Shown here in pieces: positions 36,132-44,686 of a stretch of 64,000 nt of DNA. The position numbers and the translations under genes are program-made. The notes under the pieces were generated by a model. That model ran no database searches. It saw nothing but the letters and a program-made list of their open reading frames with translations, and was not told the DNA's origin. Source of the stretch: Streptococcus mitis (GTDB lineage: Bacteria; Bacillota; Bacilli; Lactobacillales; Streptococcaceae); assembly GCF_000722765.2 (NCBI RefSeq), contig NZ_CP028415.1:316501-380500 (forward strand), in the 5' to 3' direction. Numbering within the stretch: the first letter of the stretch is position 1; each line of letters begins with the position of its first letter.

Positions 36132-37268
36132 ATGAACAATACTGAATTTTATGATCGTCTGGGGGTGTCAAAAAACGCTTCAGCAGACGAGATCAAAAAA
36201 GCTTATCGTAAGCTTTCGAAAAAATACCACCCAGATATCAACAAGGAGCCTGGTGCTGAGGAAAAATACAAGGAAGTTCAAGAAGCCTATGAGACTTTGA
36301 GTGACGACCAAAAACGTGCGGCCTATGACCAATATGGTGCTGCGGGTGCCAACGGCGGCTTTGGAGGTGCTGGTGGTTTCGGAGGTTTCAACGGGGCAGG
36401 TGGCTTCGGTGGTTTTGAGGATATTTTCTCAAGTTTCTTCGGCGGAGGTGGTGCTTCGCGTAATCCAAACGCTCCTCGTCAAGGGGATGACCTCCAGTAT
36501 CGTGTGAACTTGACCTTTGAAGAAGCTATTTTCGGAGCTGAAAAAGAAGTTAAATACAACCGTGAAGCAAGCTGTAGTACATGTAACGGTTCTGGTGCTA
36601 AGCCAGGAACAAGTCCAGTCACTTGTGGACGCTGTCATGGCGCTGGTGTCATTAATGTCGATACGCAGACTCCGCTTGGTATGATGCGTCGCCAAGTAAC
36701 CTGTGATGTCTGTCATGGTCGCGGAAAAGAAATCAAAGATCCATGTACAACCTGTCACGGAACAGGTCATGAGAAACAAGCTCATAGTGTACATGTGAAA
36801 ATCCCTGCTGGTGTGGAAACAGGTCAACAAATTCGCCTAGCTGGTCAAGGTGAAGCAGGCTTTAATGGTGGACCTTATGGTGATTTGTATGTAGTAGTTT
36901 CTGTGGAAGCTAGTGACAAGTTTGAACGTGAAGGAACTACTATCTTCTACAATCTCAACCTCAACTTTGTCCAAGCAGCTCTTGGTGATACCGTTGATAT
37001 TCCAACTGTTCATGGTGATGTTGAATTGGTTATCCCAGAGGGCACTCAGACTGGTAAGAAATTCCGTCTACGTGGTAAGGGAGCACCAAGTCTTCGTGGT
37101 GGTGCAGTTGGTGACCAATATGTTACCGTTAATGTCGTAACACCGACAGGCTTGAACGACCGTCAAAAAGCAGCTTTGAAAGAATTCGCAGCTGCTGGTG
37201 ACTTGAAAGTCAATCCAAAGAAAAAAGGTTTCTTTGACCATATTAAAGATGCCTTTGAAGGAGAATAA
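36132..37268 (+). CDS. dnaJ: Chaperone DnaJ
   Basis: A 378-residue type I Hsp40. It has a J domain with the HPD motif ([12 protein letters not shown]), a Gly/Phe-rich linker (about 75-110), four CxxCxGxG zinc repeats ([32 protein letters not shown]) and the C-terminal substrate domains. The ATG at 36132 gives the usual length. A start at 36120 is open but neither has a good SD, which is odd for a chaperone gene. Confidence 0.95.
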   Translation: MNNTEFYDRLGVSKNASADEIKKAYRKLSKKYHPDINKEPGAEEKYKEVQEAYETLSDDQKRAAYDQYGAAGANGGFGGAGGFGGFNGAGGFGGFEDIFSSFFGGGGASRNPNAPRQGDDLQYRVNLTFEEAIFGAEKEVKYNREASCSTCNGSGAKPGTSPVTCGRCHGAGVINVDTQTPLGMMRRQVTCDVCHGRGKEIKDPCTTCHGTGHEKQAHSVHVKIPAGVETGQQIRLAGQGEAGFNGGPYGDLYVVVSVEASDKFEREGTTIFYNLNLNFVQAALGDTVDIPTVHGDVELVIPEGTQTGKKFRLRGKGAPSLRGGAVGDQYVTVNVVTPTGLNDRQKAALKEFAAAGDLKVNPKKKGFFDHIKDAFEGE

Positions 37269-37271
37269 AGT

Positions 37272-37300
37272 AAAAAGAGCCGAGTGGCTCTTTTTGTCTT
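37272..37300 (+). terminator. dnaJ terminator
   Basis: AAAAAGAGCC pairs perfectly with GGCTCTTTTT around GAGT. Confidence 0.9.
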
Positions 37301-37345
37301 ATCTTTGAAGATTTAGCGTCGAAAAATCATTTTCCAGTTAGCCTA

Positions 37346-37999
37346 TTATTTATACTTTTGCTTGAGCAAGCCAGCTCCATCCATATCTTGGATGAGTTGC
37401 TTGATTTCTGCTTCCTTACCTGGCTTAATAGTAATGGTATCAATATGATTGATTGCCGAATTATCCTGAATATCCACTAAAGTCAAGGCCTTTTCATAGA
37501 ATACGATTCCTTTTTTTAGACTTTCCTGATCTTTCCAATATAGAACTGAGTAATTAGGATTTGGTTTCTTTCCGATTTCTTGTAAATAATTCCTACTTTC
37601 CTTCTCTAAAAATTGCAATAAACCATGATTGAACAAGTTATCCCCTACTTTATAGTATGAAATCTCTCCAGTCTGTAGGACATAGACTTCGAGTCGGTTT
37701 TTGGTGAGTTTTGGACTTTCTTTTAGGACAGGGTGACTATTGATGACCTCATCTGAGAAAGTAACATAAAAATTCAAGCCCCCACCCTCGAATTGATACC
37801 TTCCATTTGAATTTACTTTCTTAGGAGGCATGTCAAGGGAGGTAAAGATTTGTTTTAAGTCTTCGTTCCCTTTTCGGATGTCACTCGGTGAGGCTCTGAA
37901 AGCAAAGAACAGTAGTAGAAATGCTAGGACTGCAAGAAGGCTAAGGCAACCACAAGGGATTAGGATGATCTTAGCCAGAATTTTAAAAAACTGTTTCAT
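37346..37999 (-). CDS. Hypothetical membrane-anchored protein
   Basis: A 217-residue protein of unknown function. One N-terminal membrane helix (about residues 5-33, containing the Cys-Gly-Cys of IPCGCLSLLAVLAF) is followed by a ~180-residue hydrophilic domain with alternating beta/alpha character, probably outside the cell. The cysteines could form a lipobox-like site but the spacing is poor. Two ATGs are possible. That at 37999 is 7 bases from GAGG, better than the one at 38005. It is read against dnaJ and with the two genes upstream of it. Confidence 0.7.
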   Translation of the reverse strand: MKQFFKILAKIILIPCGCLSLLAVLAFLLLFFAFRASPSDIRKGNEDLKQIFTSLDMPPKKVNSNGRYQFEGGGLNFYVTFSDEVINSHPVLKESPKLTKNRLEVYVLQTGEISYYKVGDNLFNHGLLQFLEKESRNYLQEIGKKPNPNYSVLYWKDQESLKKGIVFYEKALTLVDIQDNSAINHIDTITIKPGKEAEIKQLIQDMDGAGLLKQKYK

Positions 38000-38065
38000 T
38001 TTCATTCCTCTTTTTGTTTGGATATGACAACCTAAAATGGATTTAAGGAAAGTTGATGGCTCTTT

Positions 38066-38353
38066 TTACTTATCTTCGATTTCCTGTGTTTCTTTAATCA
38101 CAGCTAGTCTAGTCTGGATATCCTTTTCCAAGACCTTAAACTTGTAAGTCAGGTCTTCTTGGTATTCTTTGATCAGTTCTTTTTGCTGGTCAATGATTTG
38201 CAGGCTGTTTTGGATAATATCTACGTCATCCTTGATAGCTTGAACGCGGTCAGTAGTGTTCAAGACTTCATCTGTGATGGTTTGGCGATTTCTTGTGACC
38301 AAATAACTTCCGGCTGCAGCTCCTGCAAATAGCAGTAGATTAGATAATTTCAT
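38066..38353 (-). CDS. Small membrane-anchored coiled-coil protein
   Basis: A 95-residue protein with an N-terminal hydrophobic segment (SNLLLFAGAAAGSYLV) followed by a continuous charged heptad-type helix (about 28-92). It resembles YtxH-like small proteins in build but I do not assign a family. It starts 9 bases after the stop of hit on the same strand, with SD AAGGAG in between, so it is in one operon with hit. Confidence 0.75.
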   Translation of the reverse strand: MKLSNLLLFAGAAAGSYLVTRNRQTITDEVLNTTDRVQAIKDDVDIIQNSLQIIDQQKELIKEYQEDLTYKFKVLEKDIQTRLAVIKETQEIEDK

Positions 38354-38362
38354 GGCAACTCC

Positions 38363-38773
38363 TTAGGCGTTTTTGATGGTTTCAGCGACTTGAGCGAGTT
38401 TGTCAAAGTCTGGTTCGTGGGCGATAAAATCAATCTTGAGGTCATCGTCTGCATTGTAGCGAGGCACGAGGTGAACGTGGGTGTGAAAGACTGTTTGACC
38501 TGCGATTTCTTCACAATTGGCAATGATATTCATGCCAGCAGCCTTGGTAGCTTTCATGACTTTTTGAGCAATTGTTGGCACTTGGGCAAAGAGTTTGCTG
38601 GCGCTAGTGGCGTCCATTTCCAAAAGATTGCGATAGTGCTCTTTTGGCACGACCAAGGTGTGTCCAGGTGTCACTTGAGAGATATCAAGAAAGGCAAGAA
38701 CCTGCTCATCTTCATATACTTTTGAAGCAGGAATTTCCCCTGCGATGATTTTACAAAAAATGCAATCTGACAT
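38363..38773 (-). CDS. hit: HIT family nucleotide-binding protein
   Basis: A 136-residue histidine-triad protein. It begins CIFCKIIAGEIPASK (zinc-type cysteines) and has the triad HTHVHLVPR near residue 98. These enzymes hydrolyse nucleotide phosphoramidates or dinucleotides. It is divergent from ecsA, as in many Firmicutes. SD GAGGTAG precedes the ATG. Confidence 0.92.
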   Translation of the reverse strand: MSDCIFCKIIAGEIPASKVYEDEQVLAFLDISQVTPGHTLVVPKEHYRNLLEMDATSASKLFAQVPTIAQKVMKATKAAGMNIIANCEEIAGQTVFHTHVHLVPRYNADDDLKIDFIAHEPDFDKLAQVAETIKNA

Positions 38774-38800
38774 AAAATCTACCTCTACTGTATTGAATTT

Positions 38801-38809
38801 TGATATAAT
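38801..38809 (+). promoter_or_regulatory. ecsAB extended -10
   Basis: TGATATAAT, 31 bases before the ecsA ATG, in the divergent hit-ecsA region. Confidence 0.6.
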
Positions 38810-38840
38810 ATAGCTACATTATACCAGATTTGGAGAAAAT

Positions 38841-39572
38841 ATGTTAGAAATTAAAAACCTGACAGGTGGCTATGTCCATGCACCTGTCTTGAAAGATGTA
38901 TCCTTTACTGTTGAAAGTGGGCAGCTGGTCGGTCTGATTGGTCTCAATGGTGCTGGGAAATCGACGACTATTAATGAAATTATCGGTCTGTTGACACCTT
39001 ATAGTGGCTCCATCAATATCAATGGTCTGACCCTGCAAGGAGATGCGACTAACTACCGTAAGCAAATTGGCTACATTCCTGAGACACCTAGTCTGTATGA
39101 GGAATTGACTCTCAGAGAGCATATTGAAACAGTGGCTATGGCTTATGGAATAGAGCAGAAAATGGCTTTTGAGCGAGTAGAATCTTTGTTGAAAATGTTC
39201 CGTTTGGATCAGAAATTAGACTGGTTTCCTGTTCATTTTTCAAAAGGGATGAAGCAGAAGGTCATGATTATCTGTGCTTTTGTGGTGGATCCAAGTCTTT
39301 TTATCGTGGATGAGCCTTTCCTTGGTCTTGATCCGCTGGCTATTGCGGACTTGATTCAGCTTTTGGAAGTGGAAAAGCAAAAGGGCAAGTCCATTCTCAT
39401 GAGTACCCACGTGCTGGATTCGGCGGAGAAGATGTGTGATGCCTTTGTCATTCTTCACAAAGGGGAAGTGCGTGCTAAGGGAAATCTCCTGCAACTGCGC
39501 GAAGCCTTTAACATGCCTGAGGCTAGTTTGAATGATATTTACTTGGCTCTGACCAAAGAGGAGGACCTATGA
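38841..39572 (+). CDS. ecsA: ABC transporter ATPase EcsA
   Basis: A 243-residue ATPase. Walker A is GLNGAGKST, the signature region is reduced to HFSKGMKQKVM (SKGMKQ, a normal EcsA variant), Walker B is LFIVDEPFLGLD and the switch is STH. Together with EcsB it forms an exporter-type ABC system implicated in secretion, peptide handling and competence in Firmicutes. The stop overlaps the ecsB start. Confidence 0.88.
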   Translation: MLEIKNLTGGYVHAPVLKDVSFTVESGQLVGLIGLNGAGKSTTINEIIGLLTPYSGSININGLTLQGDATNYRKQIGYIPETPSLYEELTLREHIETVAMAYGIEQKMAFERVESLLKMFRLDQKLDWFPVHFSKGMKQKVMIICAFVVDPSLFIVDEPFLGLDPLAIADLIQLLEVEKQKGKSILMSTHVLDSAEKMCDAFVILHKGEVRAKGNLLQLREAFNMPEASLNDIYLALTKEEDL

Positions 39573-40618
39573 AAGACTTGTTTTTAAAGAGAAAGCAGGC
39601 TTTTCGTAAGGAGTGTGTCGGTTATCTGCGCTATGTTCTCAATGACCACTTTGTCTTGTTCCTGCTTGTCTTGCTGGGGTTTTTAGCCTACCAGTACAGT
39701 CAACTCTTGCAACATTTTCCTGAAAATCATTGGCCTATCCTTTTGTTTGTAGGCATTACGTCTGTTTTACTTTTGCTTTGGGGAGGAGTTGCCACCTATA
39801 TGGAGGCTCCAGACAAGCTCTTTCTCTTGGTCGGAGAAGAGGAAATCAAGCTCCATCTTAAGCGTCAAACTGGCATTTCCCTAGTCTTTTGGCTCTTTGT
39901 CCAGACCCTTTTCTTGCTGTTATTTGCGCCCCTATTTTTAGCAATGGGTTATGGCTTGCCTGTTTTTCTGGTCTATGTGCTTTTATTGGGGGTAGGAAAA
40001 TATTTCCTCTTTCGTCAAAAGGCCAGCAAATTTTTCACTGAAACTGGACTGGACTGGGATTATGTCATTTCCCAAGAAAGTAAGCGTAAGCAAGTCTTGC
40101 TTCGTTTCTTTGCCCTCTTTACGCAGGTCAAGGGAATTTCAAACAGCGTCAAGCGTCGTGCCTATCTGGACTTTATCCTAAAGGCTGTTCAGAAGGTGCC
40201 TGGGAAGATTTGGCAAAATCTCTATCTGCGTTCTTATCTGCGAAATGGAGATCTCTTTGCTCTCAGTCTCCGTCTGCTCCTGCTTTCCATACTGGCGCAG
40301 GTTTTTATCGAGCAAGCTTGGATTGCGACAGCAGTGGTGGTTCTCTTTAACTACCTCTTGCTCTTCCAGTTACTGGCCCTCTATCACGCCTTTGACTACC
40401 AGTATTTGACTCAACTTTTTCCACTGGACAAGGGGCAAAAGGAAAAAGGGTTGCAGGCAGTGGTCAGAGGATTGACCATTTTTGTCTTAGTAGTGGAATT
40501 AGTTGTCGGGTTGATTACCTTCCAAGAAAAACTAGCCCTTCTAGCCTTACTGGGAGCTGGTTTGGTTTTACTAGTCTTGTATTTACCTTATCAGGTCAAA
40601 CGTCAGATGCAGGACTAA
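39569..40618 (+). CDS. ecsB: ABC transporter permease EcsB
   Basis: A 349-residue integral membrane protein with clusters of helices at about 25-75, 105-145 and 225-345, with a cytoplasmic stretch between (SKFFTETGLDWDYVISQESK). This is typical of EcsB. It starts inside the ecsA stop (ATGA overlap) with SD GGAGGA and is followed by a bidirectional terminator. Confidence 0.88.
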   Translation: MKDLFLKRKQAFRKECVGYLRYVLNDHFVLFLLVLLGFLAYQYSQLLQHFPENHWPILLFVGITSVLLLLWGGVATYMEAPDKLFLLVGEEEIKLHLKRQTGISLVFWLFVQTLFLLLFAPLFLAMGYGLPVFLVYVLLLGVGKYFLFRQKASKFFTETGLDWDYVISQESKRKQVLLRFFALFTQVKGISNSVKRRAYLDFILKAVQKVPGKIWQNLYLRSYLRNGDLFALSLRLLLLSILAQVFIEQAWIATAVVVLFNYLLLFQLLALYHAFDYQYLTQLFPLDKGQKEKGLQAVVRGLTIFVLVVELVVGLITFQEKLALLALLGAGLVLLVLYLPYQVKRQMQD

Positions 40619-40637
40619 AACTTGCTTATATGATATT

Positions 40638-40680
40638 AAAAAAGAAGTTGAGTTCAGTTTGTCTCAACTTCTTTTATTTT
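40638..40680. terminator. Bidirectional terminator between ecsB and blpT
   Basis: AAAAGAAGTTGAG and CTCAACTTCTTTT pair perfectly around a 10-base loop. A tracts and T tracts flank it, so both converging genes can use it. Confidence 0.9.
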
Positions 40681-41010
40681 CTACAGGATAATGGTTGGTC
40701 CGTAGAGACTCAACTTGGTCTTGACTTGGTCAAAGTGGAAGCGGTCATAGGCCCGCCAAGCGGCGCGAGTTGGAGCATCTGGATCAAGAGCGCTGAGTCC
40801 CATGAGAAGACTGGAAGTCTGGTAAAATTTTTCCAGTTCAATCAAGACTCGATTATCCACTGTTTCAGCCTTGGCTAGAAAACCAAGAATAGAGTTTAAT
40901 TGCTCCTGAAAGCGGACGTCGTCAGCGGTTGCCTGTTTGCATGCTTGATAGGCTTTGTTTAAGTCAGTAATCAAAGTCTGAGCTCTTTTGATAGGGTCTG
41001 TATCTGTCAT
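40681..41010 (-). CDS. blpT: BlpT-like protein
   Basis: A 109-residue, largely helical cytoplasmic protein with no membrane segment or known motif. I recognise it as the protein called BlpT at the left end of the pneumococcal blp region. Its function is unknown. The promoter is of the BlpR type (see 41073-41139), which supports membership of the regulon. SD AGGAGGAAT lies before the ATG. Confidence 0.7.
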   Translation of the reverse strand: MTDTDPIKRAQTLITDLNKAYQACKQATADDVRFQEQLNSILGFLAKAETVDNRVLIELEKFYQTSSLLMGLSALDPDAPTRAAWRAYDRFHFDQVKTKLSLYGPTIIL

Positions 41011-41072
41011 GAGAATTCCTCCTTTAATCTAGGTGCTAGTTTTGATTCTAGCAACTGTGTTTTGATACTGTC

Positions 41073-41139
41073 AGTCTATCACTTTTATCTCCTTTTTCGC
41101 CTTCAAATCTTTAATTGTCCTTGAAATTTCCTGAATGGT
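41073..41139 (-). promoter_or_regulatory. BlpR-type direct repeat and -10 for blpT
   Basis: On the minus strand ACCATTCAGG (from 41139) and ACAATTAAAG (from 41118) form direct repeats with a 21-base period. The -10 TAGACT (41078-41073) begins exactly 40 bases after the second repeat. The same spacing occurs at two other sites in this locus. Confidence 0.72.
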
Positions 41140-41154
41140 ACTGTTAAAATTTTA

Positions 41155-41163
41155 TGATAAAAT
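41155..41163 (+). promoter_or_regulatory. blpR extended -10
   Basis: TGATAAAAT sits 16 bases from the divergent BlpR site and about 145 bases before blpR. The long leader contains a small CCTTCA/TGAAGG hairpin (41203-41221) and no gene. Confidence 0.45.
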
Positions 41164-41305
41164 AGTGGTAAGATTATCATGCTTATTTGAGGAACAAGCT
41201 ACCCTTCAGGAGCGTTGAAGGCCTGTTTAGGATTTGGTGGGTTTGTATCATAGTATTTTTGCTATTCTCTTTTTAGGAAGAAATTGAAACAAGGAGAGTA
41301 AGAAG

Positions 41306-42043
41306 ATGAGAATATTTGTTTTAGAAGATGATTTTTCCCAGCAGACTAGGATTGAAGCGACGATTGAGAAACTTTTGAAGGAACATCAGATTATTCCCAG
41401 CTCTTTTGCGGTCTTTGGTAAGCCAGATCAACTGCTGGCAGAGGTGCATGAGAAGGGGGCCCATCAGCTATTCTTTTTGGATATTGAGATTCGAAATGAG
41501 GAGATGAAGGGTCTGGAAGTGGCTAGAAAGATTCGGGATCGAGACCCCTATGCCCTGATTGTCTTTGTGACGACTCACTCAGAGTTTATGCCCCTGTCTT
41601 TTCGCTATCAAGTGTCCGCTTTGGACTACATTGATAAGGCCTTGTCGGCAGAGGAGTTTGAATCTCGTATCGAGACAGCCCTTCTCTATGCCAATAGTCA
41701 AGATAGTAAAAGTCTGGCGGAAGATTGCTTTTACTTTAAATCAAAATTTGCCCAATTCCAGTATCCTTTTAAAGAGGTTTATTATCTTGAAACGTCGCCC
41801 AGAGCCCATCGTGTTATTCTCTATACCAAGACAGACAGACTGGAATTTACAGCGAGTTTAGAGGAGGTTTTCAAGCAGGAGCCTCGTCTCTTGCAGTGCC
41901 ATCGCTCTTTTCTCATCAATCCTGCCAATGTAGTTCGTTTGGATAAGAAAGAGAAACTCCTTTTCTTTCCTAATGGCGGAAGCTGTATGATAGCGCGTTA
42001 TAAGGTCAGGGAAGTGTCTGAGGCTATCAATAACTTACACTGA
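41306..42043 (+). CDS. blpR: Response regulator BlpR (LytTR family)
   Basis: A 245-residue regulator of the AgrA/ComE type. The receiver domain (1-125) has the acidic pair ED near residues 7-8, the phospho-acceptor aspartate in LFFLDIEI (near 58) and the conserved Lys in YIDKAL. The LytTR DNA-binding domain (about 145-245) contains QCHRSFLINPANV. It should bind the three direct-repeat promoters found here. The family activates bacteriocin and immunity genes when its kinase senses a peptide pheromone. blpH follows after 13 bases. Confidence 0.85.
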   Translation: MRIFVLEDDFSQQTRIEATIEKLLKEHQIIPSSFAVFGKPDQLLAEVHEKGAHQLFFLDIEIRNEEMKGLEVARKIRDRDPYALIVFVTTHSEFMPLSFRYQVSALDYIDKALSAEEFESRIETALLYANSQDSKSLAEDCFYFKSKFAQFQYPFKEVYYLETSPRAHRVILYTKTDRLEFTASLEEVFKQEPRLLQCHRSFLINPANVVRLDKKEKLLFFPNGGSCMIARYKVREVSEAINNLH

Positions 42044-42056
42044 GCTAGGAGAGTTT

Positions 42057-43406
42057 ATGAATATTGCTTGGATATTGTTGTATACACTTGTTACTCATGG
42101 ACTAGAAATTGTCATTTTCTTTAAGGTGGATGGAATTGGTCTCACTTTTGAGAGGATTTTTAAAGCCTTTCTTTTTAAGATACTGTTGGCCTTTGTTTTT
42201 TTAATGATTGGCTATATAGTAGGAGATAGTTTCCTATTTTATTTTATGGAACCCTTGTACGGCATAGGCTTGTCTTTCTTATTGTTAAGAGGGCTTCCTA
42301 AAAAATTCCTTTTCTTTTATGGTCTCTTTCCAATGATATTGGTGAATCTCTTTTATAGAGGAGTTTCCTATTTTGTGCTTCCATTTTTGGGACAAGTAAT
42401 TGTAGATAAAGATAGCAATCCTATCTTTTTATTGATGAAGATATTCGTTTGCTTCATAGTTTTAATCTTTTTGAAATGGTTGGACTATGATTTCACTAAC
42501 TTGAGAAAGGAGATTCTAGATAAAGCTTCTCAACAGTCCCTGACTAAGATTAACTGGATAATGGGGGCTTACTATCTAGTGATGCAAAGTCTGTCTTTCT
42601 TTGAATATGAACAAGGTATTCAATCAACGACTGTTCGCCATCTCATCCTAGTCTTTTACCTGCTCTTTTTTATGGGGATGATCAAGAAATTGGATACCTA
42701 TTTGAAGGACAAACTCCATGAGAGACTGGACCAAGAGCAGGCCTTGCGCTACAAAGATATGGAACGCTATAGTCGGCATATAGAGGAACTTTACAAGGAA
42801 GTCCGGAGTTTTCGCCATGACTACACCAACCTCTTAACCAGCTTACGTCTGGGCATTGAAGAGGAGGATATGGAGCAGATAAAAGAGGTCTACGACTCGG
42901 TCTTAAAGGATTCTAGTCAGAAATTGCAGGACAACAAATATGACCTTGGCAGATTGGTAAATATTCGGGACCGTGCCCTCAAAAGTCTTCTAGCAGGGAA
43001 ATTTCTAAAAGCCAGAGATAAGAACATAGTCTTTAATGTCGAAGTTCCAGAGGAGATTCAGGTCGAGGGGATGAGTCTACTTGATTTTCTAACCATTGTG
43101 TCTATTCTTTGTGACAATGCTATTGAAGCCAGTGCAGAGGCCAGTCAACCTCATGTTTCAATCGCCTTTTTAAAAAATGGAGCACAGGAGACCTTTATCA
43201 TTGAAAACTCCATCAAAGAAGAGGGTATCGATATTTCTGAAATCTTCTCCTTTGGAGCCAGTTCTAAAGGGGAGGAGAGAGGAGTTGGTCTCTATACCGT
43301 CATGAAAATTGTGGAAAGCCATCCCAATACCAGTCTAAATACCACCTGCCAAAATCAAGTCTTTCGTCAGGTTTTAACAGTTCACTCGATGTCAGTTGAT
43401 GATTAG
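42057..43406 (+). CDS. blpH: Sensor histidine kinase BlpH
   Basis: A 449-residue kinase of the HPK10 peptide-sensing class. Six or seven membrane helices occupy about 1-220. A coiled linker leads to the phospho-acceptor histidine in SFRHDYTNLL (near 253), and a short ATPase domain has the N box LCDNAIEAS and the G box GVGLYTV. It normally detects the BlpC peptide. No blpC-like gene and no blpAB exporter are present in this window, so the signal would have to come from elsewhere. Confidence 0.85.
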   Translation: MNIAWILLYTLVTHGLEIVIFFKVDGIGLTFERIFKAFLFKILLAFVFLMIGYIVGDSFLFYFMEPLYGIGLSFLLLRGLPKKFLFFYGLFPMILVNLFYRGVSYFVLPFLGQVIVDKDSNPIFLLMKIFVCFIVLIFLKWLDYDFTNLRKEILDKASQQSLTKINWIMGAYYLVMQSLSFFEYEQGIQSTTVRHLILVFYLLFFMGMIKKLDTYLKDKLHERLDQEQALRYKDMERYSRHIEELYKEVRSFRHDYTNLLTSLRLGIEEEDMEQIKEVYDSVLKDSSQKLQDNKYDLGRLVNIRDRALKSLLAGKFLKARDKNIVFNVEVPEEIQVEGMSLLDFLTIVSILCDNAIEASAEASQPHVSIAFLKNGAQETFIIENSIKEEGIDISEIFSFGASSKGEERGVGLYTVMKIVESHPNTSLNTTCQNQVFRQVLTVHSMSVDD

Positions 43407-43474
43407 AAGATTTGTGGAAAGAAGTACCGCCTGTAGTTATCAATTAAAATGACATAGTATATGAGGTATATTAA

Positions 43475-43831
43475 ATGAATAAGAAATCCTATTTTATCAT
43501 CTGTTCTACGTTGATCATAGCATCGAATCTTCTCATGATTTCCGTGGTGAACAAGGGAGAAGAAACGGGGAGCAATCTGTTTGTGATTGCTATAGCCTGT
43601 GTTATGTTACCATCATTCTTATATGCGGTTGAGAACCGACTGACTTCATTGATAAGAGTAGAATCAATACTTCTGATTCAGTTGACAGTTATATCTCTAC
43701 TCCGTCTTATCAACAGAATAGGGAGTACGCCTGAAATCCTCAACATTATCATTACCCTTATCGCTTTGGCAAGTGGGACAGCTGCTATACTTGTTGCGAT
43801 TATGAGAATATATGAGAACATACGGAAGTGA
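43475..43831 (+). CDS. Small polytopic membrane protein
   Basis: A 118-residue protein with four hydrophobic segments (about 7-24, 34-50, 61-80, 87-108). I do not recognise the family. It lies 68 bases after blpH in the same direction with SD GAGGTATATTAA, where blpC and the exporter genes stand in complete loci. An immunity or accessory role is possible by position only. Confidence 0.65.
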   Translation: MNKKSYFIICSTLIIASNLLMISVVNKGEETGSNLFVIAIACVMLPSFLYAVENRLTSLIRVESILLIQLTVISLLRLINRIGSTPEILNIIITLIALASGTAAILVAIMRIYENIRK

Positions 43832-43878
43832 GGGTGAGTAGTTTTCTATTTTGTATTTTCACATTGTCAAGTTCCCCT

Positions 43879-43945
43879 AGGGCAAGTATGTTTTTCATGC
43901 TTGCTTTTTAAATTTTTTACAATTCAAGATGTTTTGATGACCATT
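43879..43945 (+). repeat. 67-bp terminator-plus-operator module, copy 1
   Basis: This segment is identical to 44369-44435 (offset 490). It contains a terminator hairpin (GCAAGTATG/CATGCTTGC with loop TTTTT, then T-rich) followed by the first repeat and the start of the second repeat of a BlpR box. Confidence 0.85.
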
Positions 43946-43985
43946 TATGATGTGGATGGAAAATTTTAAAAAATAGCAGTATACT
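43919..43985 (+). promoter_or_regulatory. BlpR-type promoter 1
   Basis: ACAATTCAAGATG (43919) and ACCATTTATGATG (43940) are direct repeats with a 21-base period. TATACT (43980-43985) starts 40 bases after the second repeat. It drives the decayed cassette that follows. Confidence 0.75.
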
Positions 43986-44033
43986 AACCTTATTAAGGTT
44001 GCAATAGGACGAAAGTAAAAAGAGGTATTCCTC

Positions 44034-44078
44034 GTGAATGCAAAAACAATGCTACAATTGGCTATTATGCTTGCTTAA
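44034..44078 (+). pseudogene. Vestigial start of a Blp bacteriocin gene (tentative)
   Basis: GTG AAT GCA AAA ACA ATG ... TAA is a 14-residue frame beginning NAKTM. It stands exactly where the first gene of a blp bacteriocin operon stands, behind AAGAGGTATTCCTC. Blp bacteriocin precursors commonly begin M-N/D-x-K-x-M, so this may be the remnant of a leader whose remainder is deleted. The evidence is only the short match and the position. An overlapping ATG frame (44038-44094) is also open. Confidence 0.35.
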
Positions 44079-44121
44079 AGGCTTGAGCCTGTAAGTAGAG
44101 GAACTGTACTTGGAGGTAATT

Positions 44122-44313
44122 ATGGATTTCAAAAGTTTTCTTATTGTTTTTGTTGTTAGTATGCTTATTTCTTTTATTACTTATTTAATTAGGGAAAAAT
44201 TTTTAAAATCTCCAAAGAAGAATAAAGATAGATCTAATTAGATAAAGAGATTTTTTATCGCTGGTTTAATCTACAGTGGAGTTTCTTTAATATTGTTTCG
44301 CCTGTTAAAATGA
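44122..44313 (+). pseudogene. Blp-region immunity-like two-helix protein interrupted by an amber codon
   Basis: The ATG at 44122, behind the strong SD TTGGAGGTAATT, opens a 39-codon frame with one membrane helix (residues 4-23) and a basic tail ending KDRSN. It stops at TAG (44239-44241). The same frame continues after the TAG for 23 codons with a second clear membrane helix (FFIAGLIYSGVSLILFRLL) to a TGA at 44311-44313. A single CAG-to-TAG change would turn an intact ~63-residue two-helix protein, typical of small immunity proteins, into this. It could also be a genuine 39-residue peptide. Confidence 0.6.
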
Positions 44314-44368
44314 TATGTGATAGCAGGATAAAAAATCTACAAATTAAGTTGGTATCAATATGGTGTAA

Positions 44369-44435
44369 AGGGCAAGTATGTTTTTCATGCTTGCTTTTTA
44401 AATTTTTTACAATTCAAGATGTTTTGATGACCATT
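44369..44435 (+). repeat. 67-bp terminator-plus-operator module, copy 2
   Basis: An exact copy of 43879-43945. The identity ends within the second operator half-site, where copy 1 continues TATGATG and copy 2 CGTGATT. Confidence 0.85.
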
Positions 44436-44475
44436 CGTGATTTGAGTGTTCCAAGGATAAAATGAGTGCTATACT
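44409..44475 (+). promoter_or_regulatory. BlpR-type promoter 2
   Basis: ACAATTCAAGATG (44409) and ACCATTCGTGATT (44430), period 21, with TATACT (44470-44475) starting 40 bases after the second repeat. It drives the run of small membrane genes from 44522. Confidence 0.78.
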
Positions 44476-44521
44476 AGCAGTGTAAAGGTTCTAGTTCAAC
44501 AAACATTTAGGAGGAAATTTT

Positions 44522-44686
44522 ATGAAGAAAAAAATACTTGTCATTTTCATCTTGTATCTGATCATGTCCATCTTTCTATATCCACTTAGGGAAAGTATTT
44601 GGTATCAGCTATTTTATACCATAGCCTATATGATTGCGGTTATGATCTATCTTGCTTTAACTAAAAAGAAAGGAGCAAAGAAATGA
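44522..44686 (+). CDS. Small two-helix membrane protein of the blp region
   Basis: 54 residues, ATG behind a perfect AGGAGG. Two hydrophobic segments (about 4-19 and 28-46, WYQLFYTIAYMIAVMIYLAL) and a basic end KKKGAKK. Its TGA overlaps the ATG of the next gene (ATGA), so the two are coupled. Small proteins of this form in blp regions are presumed immunity proteins. No homologue is named with confidence. Confidence 0.7.
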   Translation: MKKKILVIFILYLIMSIFLYPLRESIWYQLFYTIAYMIAVMIYLALTKKKGAKK

